DNA of 64,000 nucleotides from Noviherbaspirillum galbum (GCF_010974945.1 NZ_JAAIVB010000078.1:62001-126000); one strand, 5' to 3'; numbered from the stretch's first letter, positions 18,218 to 28,800 are shown. Notes: a model not told the origin generated them from the letters alone. Made by a program: numbers and translations.

Positions 18218-19111
18218 ATGTTCGAAATCAGCCAGATACGCTGCTTCGTCGCTGTAGCGGAAGAATTGCATTTCAGCCGGGCGGCGGAGCGGCTCAACAT
18301 GACCCAGCCGCCGCTCAGCCGGCAGATCAGGCTGCTCGAACATCACGTCGGCGCGCAATTGCTCGACCGCACCAGCAGGTCGGTGCGGCTGACCGCCGCC
18401 GGCAAGTCATTCTTTCCCGAAGCCGCCCGGATCTTGCGCATGGCGGAGGAAGCGGCATCGACCGCGCGGCGGGTGGCCAAGGGAGAACAAGGGTCCCTGT
18501 CGATCGGGTTCACCGCCGCTTTCGGTTATGGCTTGCTTCCGGATGTCGTTCGGCGCTTGCGCGAACGCGTTCCGGGCATTTCGCTCACCCTCAAGGAACT
18601 CGTTACCACCGCCCAGCTGGAGGCGCTGGACTCGGGAAAACTCGACCTGGGATTGATGCGCCCTCACCCGGAACACGGTGAAATCGAGACCATCACCCTC
18701 GCGCATGAAGCGCTCATGCTTGCCATTCCCGAGCGCGAGGCGGCGCGCTGGCCCCAAAAGCCGGGGCTGGATTGCCTGCACCAGAAACCCTTCCTGATGT
18801 ATTCCCCCTACGAAGCGCGCTACTTCTACCAGTTGCTGCAAAGCGTCCTCGACCGTGCCGGCGTGCAGCCCGACGTCGTCGAGTACGTCGGCCAGATCCA
18901 CACGATGCTCGCCCTGGTGAACTCCGGCATTGGCGCGGCCTTGATTCCGGCCGCCGCCGCGCGCCTGCAGTTCAGCGGCATCGTGTTGCGGCCCATGACG
19001 ACCGACCCGGCGGAGCCGGTCGAAATGGTGTGTTCCTATCGCCGCGACAATGACAATCCCATTCTCGACATCTTCCGGAAACAGGTATTGGACGGCTTCC
19101 GCGCCGGCTGA
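18218..19111 (+). CDS. LysR-type transcriptional regulator, probable galactarate/glucarate regulator
   Basis: The 297-residue protein has the standard N-terminal winged helix-turn-helix (residues about 3-62, including LHFSRAAERLNMTQPPLS and the RTSRSVRLTAAG wing) and a C-terminal periplasmic-binding-like effector domain. It is transcribed in the same direction as the galactarate genes and ends 138 nt before the transporter gene, so it is the best candidate regulator of that operon. A dyad of LysR type lies in this gap at 19175-19195. The effector is probably galactarate, glucarate or a pathway intermediate, by inference from context. Confidence 0.93.
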   Translation: MFEISQIRCFVAVAEELHFSRAAERLNMTQPPLSRQIRLLEHHVGAQLLDRTSRSVRLTAAGKSFFPEAARILRMAEEAASTARRVAKGEQGSLSIGFTAAFGYGLLPDVVRRLRERVPGISLTLKELVTTAQLEALDSGKLDLGLMRPHPEHGEIETITLAHEALMLAIPEREAARWPQKPGLDCLHQKPFLMYSPYEARYFYQLLQSVLDRAGVQPDVVEYVGQIHTMLALVNSGIGAALIPAAAARLQFSGIVLRPMTTDPAEPVEMVCSYRRDNDNPILDIFRKQVLDGFRAG

Positions 19112-19174
19112 AGACGGCAAGCCGATCAATTCACTTTCTGGATCGATGGCGATACAGATTGGTTTGATGCGGCA

Positions 19175-19195
19175 TTGATCCGGGCATAAGATCAA
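19175..19195. promoter_or_regulatory. Candidate LysR operator before the galactarate operon
   Basis: The dyad TTGATC-N9-GATCAA is a perfect 6-bp inverted repeat and fits the T-N11-A rule for LysR binding sites. It lies 55 nt before the transporter start and just downstream of the LysR gene. Assignment to that LysR protein is inference. Confidence 0.5.
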
Positions 19196-19249
19196 GCCAT
19201 ACAAAAACAATAGTGGCAGCCAGCATCGCTGGCACGATCAACCCAATCC

Positions 19250-20629
19250 ATGGAGACACGTGTGGAACACGCACAAGCCCTCAACACTTCTGCCGCCAGC
19301 AAGGTCCAGTCGCGCACCCGCTGGTTCGTCCTCGCCATTCTCTTCATCGTTACCACGATCAACTATGCCGACCGCGCGACGATTTCCATCGCCGGTCCGG
19401 AATTGAAAAAGGCGCTCGGCCTGTCGCCGGTGGAGATGGGATACATCTTTTCCGCTTTCGCCTGGTCCTACGTCCTGGCCCAGCTTCCGGGCGGCTGGCT
19501 GCTCGACCGGTTCGGATCCAAGGTCACCTATTTCTTCAGCATTTTCCTCTGGTCGCTGTTCACCCTGTTCCAGGGCACGATCGGATTCCTGACGGGCGGC
19601 GCGGCGGTCGCGGTACTCTTCCTGCTCCGTCTTCTCGTCGGCGTCGCGGAAGCTCCTTCGTTTCCGGGCAACAGCCGCATCACCTCGGCCTGGTTCCCGA
19701 CCAACGAGCGCGGGCTGGCGGCGGCCATCTTCAATTCGGCGCAGTACTTTGCCACCGTGCTGTTCGCGCCGATCATGGGCTGGCTGGTGCACACCTACGG
19801 CTGGCAGAGCGTGTTCTACGTGATGGGCACGCTCGGCATCATCGTTTCCCTGGTGTGGCTCAAGACCATCTATGGTCCCAAGCAGCATCCCAGCCTGAGC
19901 GCCAGCGAATTGAAGTACATCCAGGAGGGCGGCGCGCTGGTCGACCTGGACGGCAACAAGGGCGTGGCGAAGAAAAGCGAAGTCAACACGATGGCCTGCA
20001 TCGGCGAACTGCTTGGCAACCGCATGCTCCTGGGCGTGTATATCGGCCAGTACTGCATCACCACGCTGACGTACTTCTTCCTGACGTGGTTTCCCGTCTA
20101 CCTGGTCCAGGAAAGGCACATGACTATCCTGAAGGCAGGTTTCGTCGCCTCCCTGCCGGCGATCGCGGGATTCCTCGGCGGCATCGTCGGCGGCTGGCTC
20201 TCCGACCGCCTCGCCAGGGCCGGCTACTCGCTGTCGGTGTCGCGCAAGGTGCCGATCGTGATCGGCATGCTGATGTCCATGAGCATGATCGCCTGCAACT
20301 ACATTCAAGCCGACATGCTGGTCGTTGCCGTGATGTCGCTGGCCTTCTTCGGCAAAGGCGTAGGCGCGCTAGGCTGGGCGGTGGTGGCGGATACGTCGCC
20401 CAAGGAAGCCGGCGGCCTTTCCGGCGGCCTGTTCAACACCTTCGGCAATACCGCCGGCATCACCACGCCCATCGTGATCGGCTACATCGTGCAAGGCACG
20501 GGTTCGTTCTCCGGCGCGCTGGTGTTCGTCGGCGCCAACGCCGCGCTCGCCATCGCCAGCTACCTGTTCATCGTCGGCGACATCAAGCGCGTGACGCTGT
20601 CGAAGTCGCTGGTGAACAAATCCTCGTGA
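19250..20629 (+). CDS. MFS transporter, ACS family (probable galactarate/glucarate importer, GarP/GudP-like)
   Basis: The 459-residue protein has 12 predicted membrane helices and strong marks of the anion:cation symporter family: ATISIAGPELKKALGLSPVEMGYIFSAFAWSY with LPGGWLLDRFGSK in the first half, and SDRLARAGYS in the loop after helix 8. Its position as first gene of a run with garL, garR, glycerate kinase and garD identifies the likely substrate as D-galactarate and/or D-glucarate. It acts in the inner membrane. An alternative GTG start at 19262 is possible. Confidence 0.9.
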   Translation: METRVEHAQALNTSAASKVQSRTRWFVLAILFIVTTINYADRATISIAGPELKKALGLSPVEMGYIFSAFAWSYVLAQLPGGWLLDRFGSKVTYFFSIFLWSLFTLFQGTIGFLTGGAAVAVLFLLRLLVGVAEAPSFPGNSRITSAWFPTNERGLAAAIFNSAQYFATVLFAPIMGWLVHTYGWQSVFYVMGTLGIIVSLVWLKTIYGPKQHPSLSASELKYIQEGGALVDLDGNKGVAKKSEVNTMACIGELLGNRMLLGVYIGQYCITTLTYFFLTWFPVYLVQERHMTILKAGFVASLPAIAGFLGGIVGGWLSDRLARAGYSLSVSRKVPIVIGMLMSMSMIACNYIQADMLVVAVMSLAFFGKGVGALGWAVVADTSPKEAGGLSGGLFNTFGNTAGITTPIVIGYIVQGTGSFSGALVFVGANAALAIASYLFIVGDIKRVTLSKSLVNKSS

Positions 20630-20662
20630 CCCTCGAAGCCGCTTACCGCCATAGAGCCTGAC

Positions 20663-21448
20663 ATGACTTACTCGACTCCCTACACCGCCTTTCCCAACCG
20701 CTTCAAGCACGACCTGCGCGAGGGAAGGCGCCTGATCGGCTGCTGGTCTTCGCTGGCCAACCCGATCACGACCGAGATCCTCGGACTGGCCGGCTTCGAC
20801 TGGCTGCTGCTGGACGGCGAGCATTCCCCCAACGACCTGAACAGCTTCATCCTGCAGCTGATGGCGTTGAAGGACAGCGTGAGCGCACCGATGGTGCGCC
20901 CGCAATCCAATGATCCGGTCCAGATGAAGCGGCTGCTCGACGCCGGCTTCTACAATTTCCTCATTCCCTTCGTCGAATCGGCGGAAGATGCCATGCAGGC
21001 GATCGCTGCCACGCGCTATCCGCCGCGAGGCATCCGGGGCGTGTCCGTCGCCATGCGCAGCAACCGCTTCGGCACCGTGAAGGATTACCAGTCGATCATC
21101 GACGACAACATCGTGGTGACGGTGCAGATCGAGAGCCGCAAGGCGGTCGACAACATCGAGCGCATCTGCGACGTCGATGGCGTGGATGCGGTCTTCATCG
21201 GCCCATCCGACCTCGCGGCCGGCTACGGCCACCTCGGCAATCCTTCCCATCCCGAAGTGCAGCAGGCGATGGAGCGGATCATCGCGTCGGCCAAGGCGGC
21301 CGGGATGCCGATCGGCATCCTCGCTCCCAACGAAGCGGACGCGCGCCGCTACATGGACATGGGCGTCACCATGGTTGCCGTCGGCAGCGACCAGGGCGCG
21401 TTCCGCGCTGCGACGCAAGCCCTGCGGGACAAGTATTCGCAATCTTAA
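20663..21448 (+). CDS. garL: 2-dehydro-3-deoxyglucarate aldolase (GarL; HpcH/HpaI family)
   Basis: The 261-residue enzyme cleaves 2-keto-3-deoxy-glucarate (or 5-keto-4-deoxy-glucarate) into pyruvate and tartronate semialdehyde. HpcH/HpaI marks are present: [45 protein letters not shown] with the metal-binding Glu, and [13 protein letters not shown]. The length equals that of GarL. The next gene reduces tartronate semialdehyde, which supports the assignment. It is 33 nt after the transporter gene in an operon-like run. Confidence 0.94.
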   Translation: MTYSTPYTAFPNRFKHDLREGRRLIGCWSSLANPITTEILGLAGFDWLLLDGEHSPNDLNSFILQLMALKDSVSAPMVRPQSNDPVQMKRLLDAGFYNFLIPFVESAEDAMQAIAATRYPPRGIRGVSVAMRSNRFGTVKDYQSIIDDNIVVTVQIESRKAVDNIERICDVDGVDAVFIGPSDLAAGYGHLGNPSHPEVQQAMERIIASAKAAGMPIGILAPNEADARRYMDMGVTMVAVGSDQGAFRAATQALRDKYSQS

Positions 21449-21467
21449 ATAAATTCAGGAGAGATCA

Positions 21468-22358
21468 ATGAGCAAAGTCGGTTTCATCGGCCTGGGCATC
21501 ATGGGCAGTCCCATGGCCGGCCATCTGATCAAGGCCGGACACGAGGTCTACCTTCACAGTCGCTCGGGCGTGCCGGGCGAGCTGATCGAAAGCGGCGGCA
21601 AGGCATGCGATTCCAGCAAGGAAGTCGCGGAGCGCGCCGATGTCATCATCATGATGGTGCCCGACACGCCGCACGTGGCGGCGGTGCTGTTCGATGCGGA
21701 CGGCGTTGCCGCGGGCCTGTCCGCCGGCAAGGTCGTGGTCGACATGAGTTCGATTTCCCCCGTGGAGACGAAGGCGTTCGCCGAACGCATCAATGCGCTG
21801 GGCTGCGAGTACGTGGACGCTCCCGTGTCCGGCGGCGAGGTCGGCGCCAAGGCGGCGAGCCTGACCATCATGGTCGGCGGCAGCGAAGCCGCCTTCGACA
21901 AGGTGAAGCCCCTGTTCGAGCTGATGGGAAAGAACATCACGCTGGTCGGCGCCAACGGCGCCGGACAAACCTGCAAGGTTGCCAACCAGATCATCGTTGC
22001 GCTCAACATCGAGGCTGTCGGCGAAGCGCTGCTCTTCGCCTCCAAGATGGGCGCGGATCCGGCGAAGGTCAGGCAGGCGCTGATGGGCGGCTTCGCGGCA
22101 TCGCGCATCCTGGAAGTGCATGGCGAGCGCATGGTCAACCGCACCTTCAATCCGGGATTCCGCATCGAGCTGCATCAAAAGGACCTGAACCTCGCGCTGT
22201 CGAGCGCGCGCGCCATCGGCGTATCATTGCCGAACACCGCCACTGCGCAGGAATTGTTCAATGCCTGCGCCGCGCATGGCGGCGGCGCCTGGGACCATTC
22301 CGCCATGGTCCGTGCGCTCGAGAAGCTGGCCAATTTCGAGATCGGTCAGCACGACTGA
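21468..22358 (+). CDS. garR: 2-hydroxy-3-oxopropionate (tartronate semialdehyde) reductase
   Basis: The 296-residue enzyme reduces tartronate semialdehyde to D-glycerate with NAD(P)H. It is a beta-hydroxyacid dehydrogenase: the nucleotide-binding GFIGLGIMGSPMAGHL starts at residue 4, the substrate loop VDAPVSGGEVGA follows, and the catalytic Lys is in NGAGQTCKVANQI. AGGAGAG precedes the ATG. It receives the product of GarL and passes glycerate to the kinase encoded next. Confidence 0.95.
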   Translation: MSKVGFIGLGIMGSPMAGHLIKAGHEVYLHSRSGVPGELIESGGKACDSSKEVAERADVIIMMVPDTPHVAAVLFDADGVAAGLSAGKVVVDMSSISPVETKAFAERINALGCEYVDAPVSGGEVGAKAASLTIMVGGSEAAFDKVKPLFELMGKNITLVGANGAGQTCKVANQIIVALNIEAVGEALLFASKMGADPAKVRQALMGGFAASRILEVHGERMVNRTFNPGFRIELHQKDLNLALSSARAIGVSLPNTATAQELFNACAAHGGGAWDHSAMVRALEKLANFEIGQHD

Positions 22359-22383
22359 TCTTCGTTTTGCCAGGAAGCCCGCG

Positions 22384-23643
22384 ATGAATCCTCGTGAATT
22401 GCTGCAAGAGATGTTCCGCGCCGCCATCGAGGCGGCGCAGCCCGACCATTGCATACCGCCGCACCTGCCGGAGCCCCGGACGGGACGCCTCGTGGTCATC
22501 GGCGCGGGGAAGGCATCCGCCGCCATGGCGCGCGCCGTCGAGCGCCACTGGCAGGGGCCGCTCTCCGGCCTGGTGGTGACCCGCTATGGCTACGCCGTCC
22601 CTTGCGAGCGCATCGAGATCGTGGAGGCGGCGCATCCGGTGCCGGACGAAGCCGGCATGACGGCGGCGCGGCGCATCATGGCGCTCGCGCAAGAGTTGAC
22701 TGCGGATGACACCGTGCTCTGCCTGATTTCGGGCGGCGGTTCCGCCCTCCTCGCCCTGCCGCTCGACGGCATCACGCTCGAAGACAAGCAGGCCGTGAAC
22801 CGCGCCCTGCTCGCCTCGGGCGCGACGATCAGCGAAATGAACTGCGTGCGGCGCCATCTCTCGGCCATCAAGGGCGGGCGTCTCGCAGCGGCATGCCATC
22901 CCGCGAAGATGATCACCCTGCTCATTTCCGACGTGCCCGGCGACAATCCCTGCGACATCGCTTCCGGCCCCACGGTCGGCGACCCGAGTACTTGCGACGA
23001 CGCGCTGGCGATCGTTCGCCGCTATGGCATCGCCCTGCCCGGCGCGGTGCGGGAGGTCCTGGAATCCGGGCGCGGCGAATCGGTGAAGCCGGACGATCCG
23101 CGCCTCGCAGATTGCGTCACGCGCATGATCGCGACGCCGCAGATGGCGCTGGAAGCGGCGGCCTCCGTCGCCCGCGCCGCCGGCATCACCCCGTACATCC
23201 TCGGCAATGGCATCGAAGGCGAGGCCCGCGACGTCGGCAAGGTCATCGCCGGCATCGCGCGCCAGGTCGCCGAATACCGGCAGCCCTTCCTTCCGCCTTG
23301 CGTGCTGCTGTCCGGCGGCGAGACCACGGTGACGGTGCGTGGCCAGGGGCGCGGCGGGCGCAATGTCGAATTCCTGTTGTCGCTTGGCCTTGCGCTGCAG
23401 GGACTCGCGGGCGTGCACGCCATTGCCGGGGACACCGACGGCGTGGACGGCCAGGAAGAGATCGCCGGCGCCCTGCTCACACCCGATACGCTGGAGCGGG
23501 CCTGGCAGAGCGGCATCCGACCCATGGACGCCTTGCAGAACAATGACGGCCACGGCTTCTTCGGCGCGCTCGGCGACGCCGTCGTCACCGGGCCGACCCT
23601 GACCAACGTCAACGACTTCCGCGCCGTGCTGGTGCTGGACTAA
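22384..23643 (+). CDS. ttuD: Glycerate 2-kinase, type 2 (MOFRL family)
   Basis: The 419-residue protein belongs to the GckA/TtuD glycerate kinases (DUF4147 plus MOFRL domains), which phosphorylate D-glycerate to 2-phosphoglycerate. Marks are [28 protein letters not shown], and near the end [19 protein letters not shown] with AGDTDGVDG. This is a different fold from E. coli GarK but fills the same step. The ATG at 22384 is chosen because it follows the garR stop by 25 nt and gives the family's usual length; a longer in-frame reading would overlap garR by about 100 bases. Confidence 0.94.
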   Translation: MNPRELLQEMFRAAIEAAQPDHCIPPHLPEPRTGRLVVIGAGKASAAMARAVERHWQGPLSGLVVTRYGYAVPCERIEIVEAAHPVPDEAGMTAARRIMALAQELTADDTVLCLISGGGSALLALPLDGITLEDKQAVNRALLASGATISEMNCVRRHLSAIKGGRLAAACHPAKMITLLISDVPGDNPCDIASGPTVGDPSTCDDALAIVRRYGIALPGAVREVLESGRGESVKPDDPRLADCVTRMIATPQMALEAAASVARAAGITPYILGNGIEGEARDVGKVIAGIARQVAEYRQPFLPPCVLLSGGETTVTVRGQGRGGRNVEFLLSLGLALQGLAGVHAIAGDTDGVDGQEEIAGALLTPDTLERAWQSGIRPMDALQNNDGHGFFGALGDAVVTGPTLTNVNDFRAVLVLD

Positions 23644-23659
23644 CGAAACGGAGATCCAC

Positions 23660-25231
23660 GTGGAGACCCTGCAATCCGCCGCACAGGCGCCGCTCATCAT
23701 CTCCATGCACGAGAACGACAACGTCGCGGTCGTGGTGCGCACCGGCGGCCTGCCGGCCGGAACCGAAGTTCGTCCCGGACTGGTGCTGCGGGAAGCCATT
23801 CCGCAGGGACACAAGGTCGCCCTCGCCACGTTGCCGGAAGGCGCCGAGGTGAGGCGCTACAACGTCGTCATCGGCCATGCCTTGCAGGAGATCGCTGCCG
23901 GCGGCTGGGTCAACGAGCACCGCATCGCCATGCCCGGCGCGCGCGAGCTTAGCGGCCTGCCCCTTTCCACGCGCCCGCAGGAACCGCAGCTCCCGCTGGA
24001 AGGCTACCAGTTCGATGGCTATCGCAATGATGACGGCTCGGTCGGCACGCGCAACATACTTGCCATCACCACCACCGTGCAATGCGTGTCCGGCGTGGTC
24101 GATTTCGCGGTCAGGCGCATCAAGGAAGAACTGCTGCCGCGCTATCCCAACGTGGACGATGTCGTCGCGCTGAATCATGCCTACGGCTGCGGGGTGGCGA
24201 TCGACGCGCCTGCGGCACCCATCCCGATCAGGACGGTGCGTAACATCAGCCGCAATCCGAACTTCGGCAACGAGGTCATGGTGGTCAGCCTGGGCTGCGA
24301 AAAGATGCAACCCGCTCGCCTGCTGCCGCCCGGTGCTATCCCGATGCGCGGCGCCGAGCAGGCCGACGTGGTTTGCCTGCAGGATGACGAACACGTGGGC
24401 TTCATGAGCATGATCGATTCCATCATGCGCACCGCCGAACGCCACCTGCAACGATTGAATGCACGGCGCCGCGAGCCCTGCCCCGCCTCTGCGCTCGTGG
24501 TCGGCATGCAGTGCGGCGGCAGCGATGCCTTTTCCGGCATCACTGCCAATCCGGCGCTCGGCCATGCGGCGGACCTGCTGGTGCGGGCCGGCGCGACGGT
24601 GATGTTTTCCGAGAACACCGAAGTGCGCGACGGCGTGGACCAGCTGACATCGCGCGCGGCAACGCCGGCCGTCGCCGAAGACATCATCCGCGAGCTCGCC
24701 TGGTACGACGATTACCTGCGGATGGGCAGCGTGGACCGCAGCGCAAACACCACGCCCGGAAACAAGAAGGGCGGATTATCGAACATCGTGGAAAAGGCGA
24801 TGGGCTCGATCGTGAAGTCAGGATCGTCGCCCATCGTCGGCGTGCTGGCGCCCGGCGAAAACGTGCGCGAAAAGAAGCTGCCTCCCGGCCTGGTGTTTGC
24901 CGCGACGCCGGCCAGCGACTTCATCTGCGGCACGCTGCAGCTTGCGGCCGGCATGAACCTGCACATCTTCACCACCGGGCGCGGCACGCCGTATGGTCTC
25001 GCGGAGTGCCCGGTCATCAAGGTGGCGACGCGCACCGACCTTGCGCGTCGCTGGCACGACCTGATGGACGTGAACGCCGGCCGCGTCGCCGACGGCGAGA
25101 TCGACATCGAGGCGCTGGGTTGGGAAATATTCCACCTCATGCTCGACGTGGCCAGCGGCCGCAAGACATGGGCCGAACGCTGGAAGCTGCACAACGACCT
25201 GACCCTGTTCAATCCCGCGCCTGTGACCTGA
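23660..25231 (+). CDS. garD: Galactarate dehydratase (GarD, UxaA/altronate-dehydratase family)
   Basis: The 523-residue enzyme dehydrates D-galactarate to 5-keto-4-deoxy-D-glucarate, the substrate of GarL. The small N-terminal SAF-like domain (residues about 20-100) and the large domain with [23 protein letters not shown] and [15 protein letters not shown] match GarD and related UxaA proteins; the length is that of GarD. It closes the catabolic run: transport, dehydration, aldol cleavage, reduction, phosphorylation. It starts 16 nt after the kinase stop. Confidence 0.95.
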   Translation: METLQSAAQAPLIISMHENDNVAVVVRTGGLPAGTEVRPGLVLREAIPQGHKVALATLPEGAEVRRYNVVIGHALQEIAAGGWVNEHRIAMPGARELSGLPLSTRPQEPQLPLEGYQFDGYRNDDGSVGTRNILAITTTVQCVSGVVDFAVRRIKEELLPRYPNVDDVVALNHAYGCGVAIDAPAAPIPIRTVRNISRNPNFGNEVMVVSLGCEKMQPARLLPPGAIPMRGAEQADVVCLQDDEHVGFMSMIDSIMRTAERHLQRLNARRREPCPASALVVGMQCGGSDAFSGITANPALGHAADLLVRAGATVMFSENTEVRDGVDQLTSRAATPAVAEDIIRELAWYDDYLRMGSVDRSANTTPGNKKGGLSNIVEKAMGSIVKSGSSPIVGVLAPGENVREKKLPPGLVFAATPASDFICGTLQLAAGMNLHIFTTGRGTPYGLAECPVIKVATRTDLARRWHDLMDVNAGRVADGEIDIEALGWEIFHLMLDVASGRKTWAERWKLHNDLTLFNPAPVT

Positions 25232-25273
25232 TCGTTGCCGGCGGCCGGCGCGGCGTCGGCTGCCAATGCCGGC

Positions 25274-26179
25274 CTAGCGATAAGGCTTTTCTTCCCACCA
25301 GGGGAAGAACGACGGCATGTCCGACGACACTTTGTTGGTGAAATTTGCCGGGCGTTTTTCCAGGAAGGACATCACGCCTTCCTTCGCATCCGCGGACGCC
25401 CCCCGCGCGTAGATCGCGCGGCTGTCGATGCGGTGCGCATCCATGGGATGTTCCGCGCCGAGCATGCGCCACATCATCTGGCGCGTCAGGGCCAGCGACA
25501 CCGGCGCGCAGTTGTCCACCATTTCCCGTGCCAGCTCGCGCGCGGCGGGGAGCAGTTCGCCGGGCTTGCAGACCTTCTGCACCAGGCCGCCTTCGAGGGC
25601 TTCCTGCGCCGAAAATATCCTTCCGGTGTATGTCCACTCCAGCGCCTTGCTGATGCCCACGAGCCGCGGCAGGAACCAGCTCGAACAGGCTTCGGGAGTG
25701 ATGCCGCGCCGGTTGAAGACGAAGCCGAAGCGTGCATCCTCGGAGGCGATGCGGATGTCCATGGGCAGCTGCATCGTTGCCCCGACGCCGACCGCCGCGC
25801 CGTTGACCGCCGAGATGACCGGCTTCAGGCAGGCGAAGATCCTGAGCGATACCCGTCCTCCGCCATCGCGCACCGATTCGTGGCTCCAGTCGATGTCGCC
25901 GCCGGCCATGCGCGGCGTGCCCTGCTTGTCCGGCCTGTCTTCGCGCGCGGCGAAGTCGAAGGTCTTCGCACCCGACGAGAGATCGGCGCCGGCGCAATAG
26001 GCGCGTCCGGCGCCGGTTACGATGATGGCGCGCACCGCGTCGTCGGCGTCGGCGCGGTCGAAGGCATCGATGAGTTCGTTCATCATCGTCCCGGTGAAGG
26101 CATTCAGCTTGTCGGGGCGATTCAATGTGATGGTCAGGATGTTCTCGGAAACGTCGTAGAGTATGGTCTCGTAGGTCAT
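25274..26179 (-). CDS. Enoyl-CoA hydratase/isomerase family protein
   Basis: The 301-residue protein is a crotonase. The oxyanion-hole segments are VTGAGRAYCAGADLS (near residue 60-70) and AVNGAAVGVGATMQLPMDIRIA, and the RPDKLNAFTGTM start is typical. It carries an insertion between the first oxyanion segment and VSLRIFACLKPV, which explains a length about 40 residues over the basic family. It probably acts on an acyl-CoA in fatty-acid or aromatic-acid degradation; no CoA ligase is adjacent. GAGGAAAAAGC before ATG 26179 fixes the start. It converges with garD. Confidence 0.9.
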   Translation of the reverse strand: MTYETILYDVSENILTITLNRPDKLNAFTGTMMNELIDAFDRADADDAVRAIIVTGAGRAYCAGADLSSGAKTFDFAAREDRPDKQGTPRMAGGDIDWSHESVRDGGGRVSLRIFACLKPVISAVNGAAVGVGATMQLPMDIRIASEDARFGFVFNRRGITPEACSSWFLPRLVGISKALEWTYTGRIFSAQEALEGGLVQKVCKPGELLPAARELAREMVDNCAPVSLALTRQMMWRMLGAEHPMDAHRIDSRAIYARGASADAKEGVMSFLEKRPANFTNKVSSDMPSFFPWWEEKPYR

Positions 26180-26379
26180 CGCTTTTTCCTCGTGGAATGG
26201 TGGAAGCCGGGCGTCATGGATGCTCAGCGAGACGATACACCATGACGCGTTTCTTCGATGCCGGCACGTGGCCGCCCTCAAGCCGGTCGTTCCCGGCCCG
26301 GCTTCGCGTTTGCCGGCGGATTGGTATGATGACCGGATTTGCGGCGCGGTGCCGCTACTTACAGCCAAGGAGAACGCAA

Positions 26380-27531
26380 TTGAGCGCGACAAACATGTCA
26401 ATGCAGCTTCGTTCCGTCGTCAAGGACAACGGTGAACTCGAATTGTCGCTCGCCAGCGTGCCGGTGCCGGTGCCTGCGGATAACGAGGTGCTGGTGCGGG
26501 TCGAGGCGACGCCGATCAATCCATCGGACATCGGCCTGTTGTTTGGCGCGGCGGACATGAGTACCGCGACGCATGCCGATACGCCCGGCGGCCCGGTCAT
26601 CACCGCGCGCGTCCCCGAGAAGGCAATGAAGGGCATGATGGCGCGGGTGAACATGCCGATGCCGGTCGGGAACGAGGGCGCCGGCACCGTGGTCGGCGCG
26701 GGCCGCTCAGAGGCGGCGCAGCGCCTGCTCGGCAAGACGGTCGCCGTGCTCGGCGGAGCGATGTACGCCCACTACCGCTGCGTTCCGGTGGAGCAATGCC
26801 TGGAGCTGCCGGCTGGCGCATCGCCGGCGGAAGGTGCTTCGTCCTTCGTGAATCCCCTGACCGCGCTCGGCATGGTGGAAACCATGCGGCGTGAAGGTCA
26901 CAAGGCGCTGGTGCATACCGCGGCCGCGTCCAACCTCGGGCAGATGCTCAACCGGATCTGCCTCGCCGAAGGAATCGGGCTGGTGAATGTGGTGCGCTCG
27001 GAAGAACAGGTTCGTCTCTTGAAGGAAATCGGCGCCACGCACGTCTGCAACTCCGCCTCGGAAAACTTCATGCAGGAGTTGACCGATGCCATCGCCGCGA
27101 CGGGAGCAACGATAGGCTTCGATGCAATCGGCGGCGGCCGGCTCGCGGGGCAGATCCTGAGCGCCATGGAGGCCGCGATCGGCCGCAGCGCCAAGGAGTA
27201 CAGCCGCTATGGATCGACGACCTTGAAGCAGGTGTACATTTATGGCGGACTCGACATGCGGCCGACGGAAATCATTCGCGATTTCGGCATGACCTGGAGC
27301 ATGGGCGGCTGGCTTCTGTTTCCCTTCCTGCAAAAGGTCGGACCGGAACGCGTCGCCCAGCTCAAGCAGCGCGTCGCGAACGAATTGAAAACGACGTTCG
27401 CCAGCCACTACACCAATGTAATCTCCTTGCAGGAAGCGCTGCGGCCTGACGTGATTGCGGCCTACCTCAAGCGCAGCACCGGCGAGAAATTCCTGATCAA
27501 CCCCTGGAAGGACGCGCCGCCGGTCAATTGA
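26380..27531 (+). CDS. Zinc-type alcohol dehydrogenase/quinone oxidoreductase-like protein (MDR superfamily)
   Basis: The 383-residue protein has the MDR layout: a GroES-like part with VLVRVEATPINPSDIGLLFG and PVGNEGAGTVVGAG, and a nucleotide-binding part with LVHTAAASNLGQML and IGFDAIGGG. Structural zinc Cys residues are not evident, so it is closer to zinc-free quinone reductases. A TTG start at 26380 is chosen because AAGGAG lies exactly 7 nt before it; the in-frame ATG at 26395 has no ribosome binding site. Its last 8 bases overlap the convergent aldo/keto reductase gene. Substrate unknown. Confidence 0.86.
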   Translation: MSATNMSMQLRSVVKDNGELELSLASVPVPVPADNEVLVRVEATPINPSDIGLLFGAADMSTATHADTPGGPVITARVPEKAMKGMMARVNMPMPVGNEGAGTVVGAGRSEAAQRLLGKTVAVLGGAMYAHYRCVPVEQCLELPAGASPAEGASSFVNPLTALGMVETMRREGHKALVHTAAASNLGQMLNRICLAEGIGLVNVVRSEEQVRLLKEIGATHVCNSASENFMQELTDAIAATGATIGFDAIGGGRLAGQILSAMEAAIGRSAKEYSRYGSTTLKQVYIYGGLDMRPTEIIRDFGMTWSMGGWLLFPFLQKVGPERVAQLKQRVANELKTTFASHYTNVISLQEALRPDVIAAYLKRSTGEKFLINPWKDAPPVN

Positions 27532-28504
27532 AGCCGGCCACTGCATGCGGCACGTAGGGCTCTTCGAGGCGCCGGATCTCGTTTTCGTCCAGCTTCAGTG
27601 ACATTGCCGCGACCGCGTCCTCGAGATGCGCCAGCTTGGTGGCGCCGACGATGGGCGCGGTGATTCCGGGTTTCTGCAGCACCCATGCCAACGCCACCTG
27701 GGCGCGGGGAACGTTCCGCTCCTTGGCAATCTGCGCGACGCGCTCGACCACGAGACGATCCGCGTCGCCGGTATTCTTGTAGAGCTTGTGCGCCACCTCG
27801 TCCGTCTCGGCACGCGCGCTGCTTTCATCCCAGTCGCGCGTCAGGCGCCCGCGCGCCAGCGGGCTCCAGGGAATGACCGCGATGCCTTCGTCGCGGCACA
27901 GCGGCAGCATCTCGCGCTCTTCTTCGCGGTAAAGCAAGTTCACGTAATTCTGCATGCTGACGAAACGCGTCCATCCGTTGCGCTCGGCAACGTGCAGCGC
28001 TTTGGCAAACTGCCAGGCATGCATCGACGAGGCGCCGATGTAACGCGCCTTCCCGGCCTTGACGACGTCATGCAAGGCTTCCATCGTTTCCTCGATCGGC
28101 GTGCCGTAGTCCCACCGATGGATCTGGTAGAGATCGACGTAGTCGGTGCCGAGACGGCGCAGGCTGGCATCGATCTCCGCGAAGATCGCCTTGCGCGACA
28201 GGCCCTGTCCATTCGGCCCGGGCCGCATCCGGCCGTGAACCTTGGTGGCGATCACCACCTCTTCGCGCCTCGTGAAATCGGTGAGCGCGCGGCCCACAAT
28301 TTCCTCGCTGGTGCCGTCCGAATACACGTTCGCCGTGTCGAAGAAGTTGATCCCCAGGTCGAGGGCCTGGCGGATGAAAGGCCGGCTTTGCGCTTCTTCG
28401 AGCGTCCACGGATGCGTGCCGCGGCCGGGCACGCCATAACTCATGCATCCCAAGCAGAGACGGGACACTTCCAGCCCGGTGCGGCCAAAATTTACGTAGT
28501 CCAT
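27524..28504 (-). CDS. Aldo/keto reductase
   Basis: The 326-residue protein is an NADPH-dependent aldo/keto reductase. The catalytic tetrad is visible: Asp in FFDTANVYSDG with Tyr four residues later, Lys in IATKVHG and His in YQIHRWD. IPWSPLARGRL and the C-terminal APIVGATKLAHLEDAV cofactor loop are typical of the YghZ/YajO-like group. CAAAGGAG before ATG 28504 supports the start. Its end overlaps the end of the convergent MDR gene by 8 bp. The physiological aldehyde or ketone is unknown. Confidence 0.92.
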   Translation of the reverse strand: MDYVNFGRTGLEVSRLCLGCMSYGVPGRGTHPWTLEEAQSRPFIRQALDLGINFFDTANVYSDGTSEEIVGRALTDFTRREEVVIATKVHGRMRPGPNGQGLSRKAIFAEIDASLRRLGTDYVDLYQIHRWDYGTPIEETMEALHDVVKAGKARYIGASSMHAWQFAKALHVAERNGWTRFVSMQNYVNLLYREEEREMLPLCRDEGIAVIPWSPLARGRLTRDWDESSARAETDEVAHKLYKNTGDADRLVVERVAQIAKERNVPRAQVALAWVLQKPGITAPIVGATKLAHLEDAVAAMSLKLDENEIRRLEEPYVPHAVAGFN

Positions 28505-28800
28505 TGCAACTCCTTTGGTTCGATGAAAGGATGAGACGCGGAACATGAATGATGTGCAAAGCATAACCAATTCCACGACCGGACGCCGGGCGGCTGCTGA
28601 ACCCGGGAAGTAAGAACATTGGAAGAACGCCGCCGATGCTCAGCGGATGATGAGCGCCGTCATCTCGAAAGGAATGGGGAATGGGAAAAGTGGCGAGGGG
28701 AAGCGGGTGATGCGCCGTTGCCCGCATCGAGCCGGGGAGGCTCGAGGACTCGCGGGCGGATCAGGCGGGCGGCGCGGCCGCCGCCTGGATCGGCGCCGCC

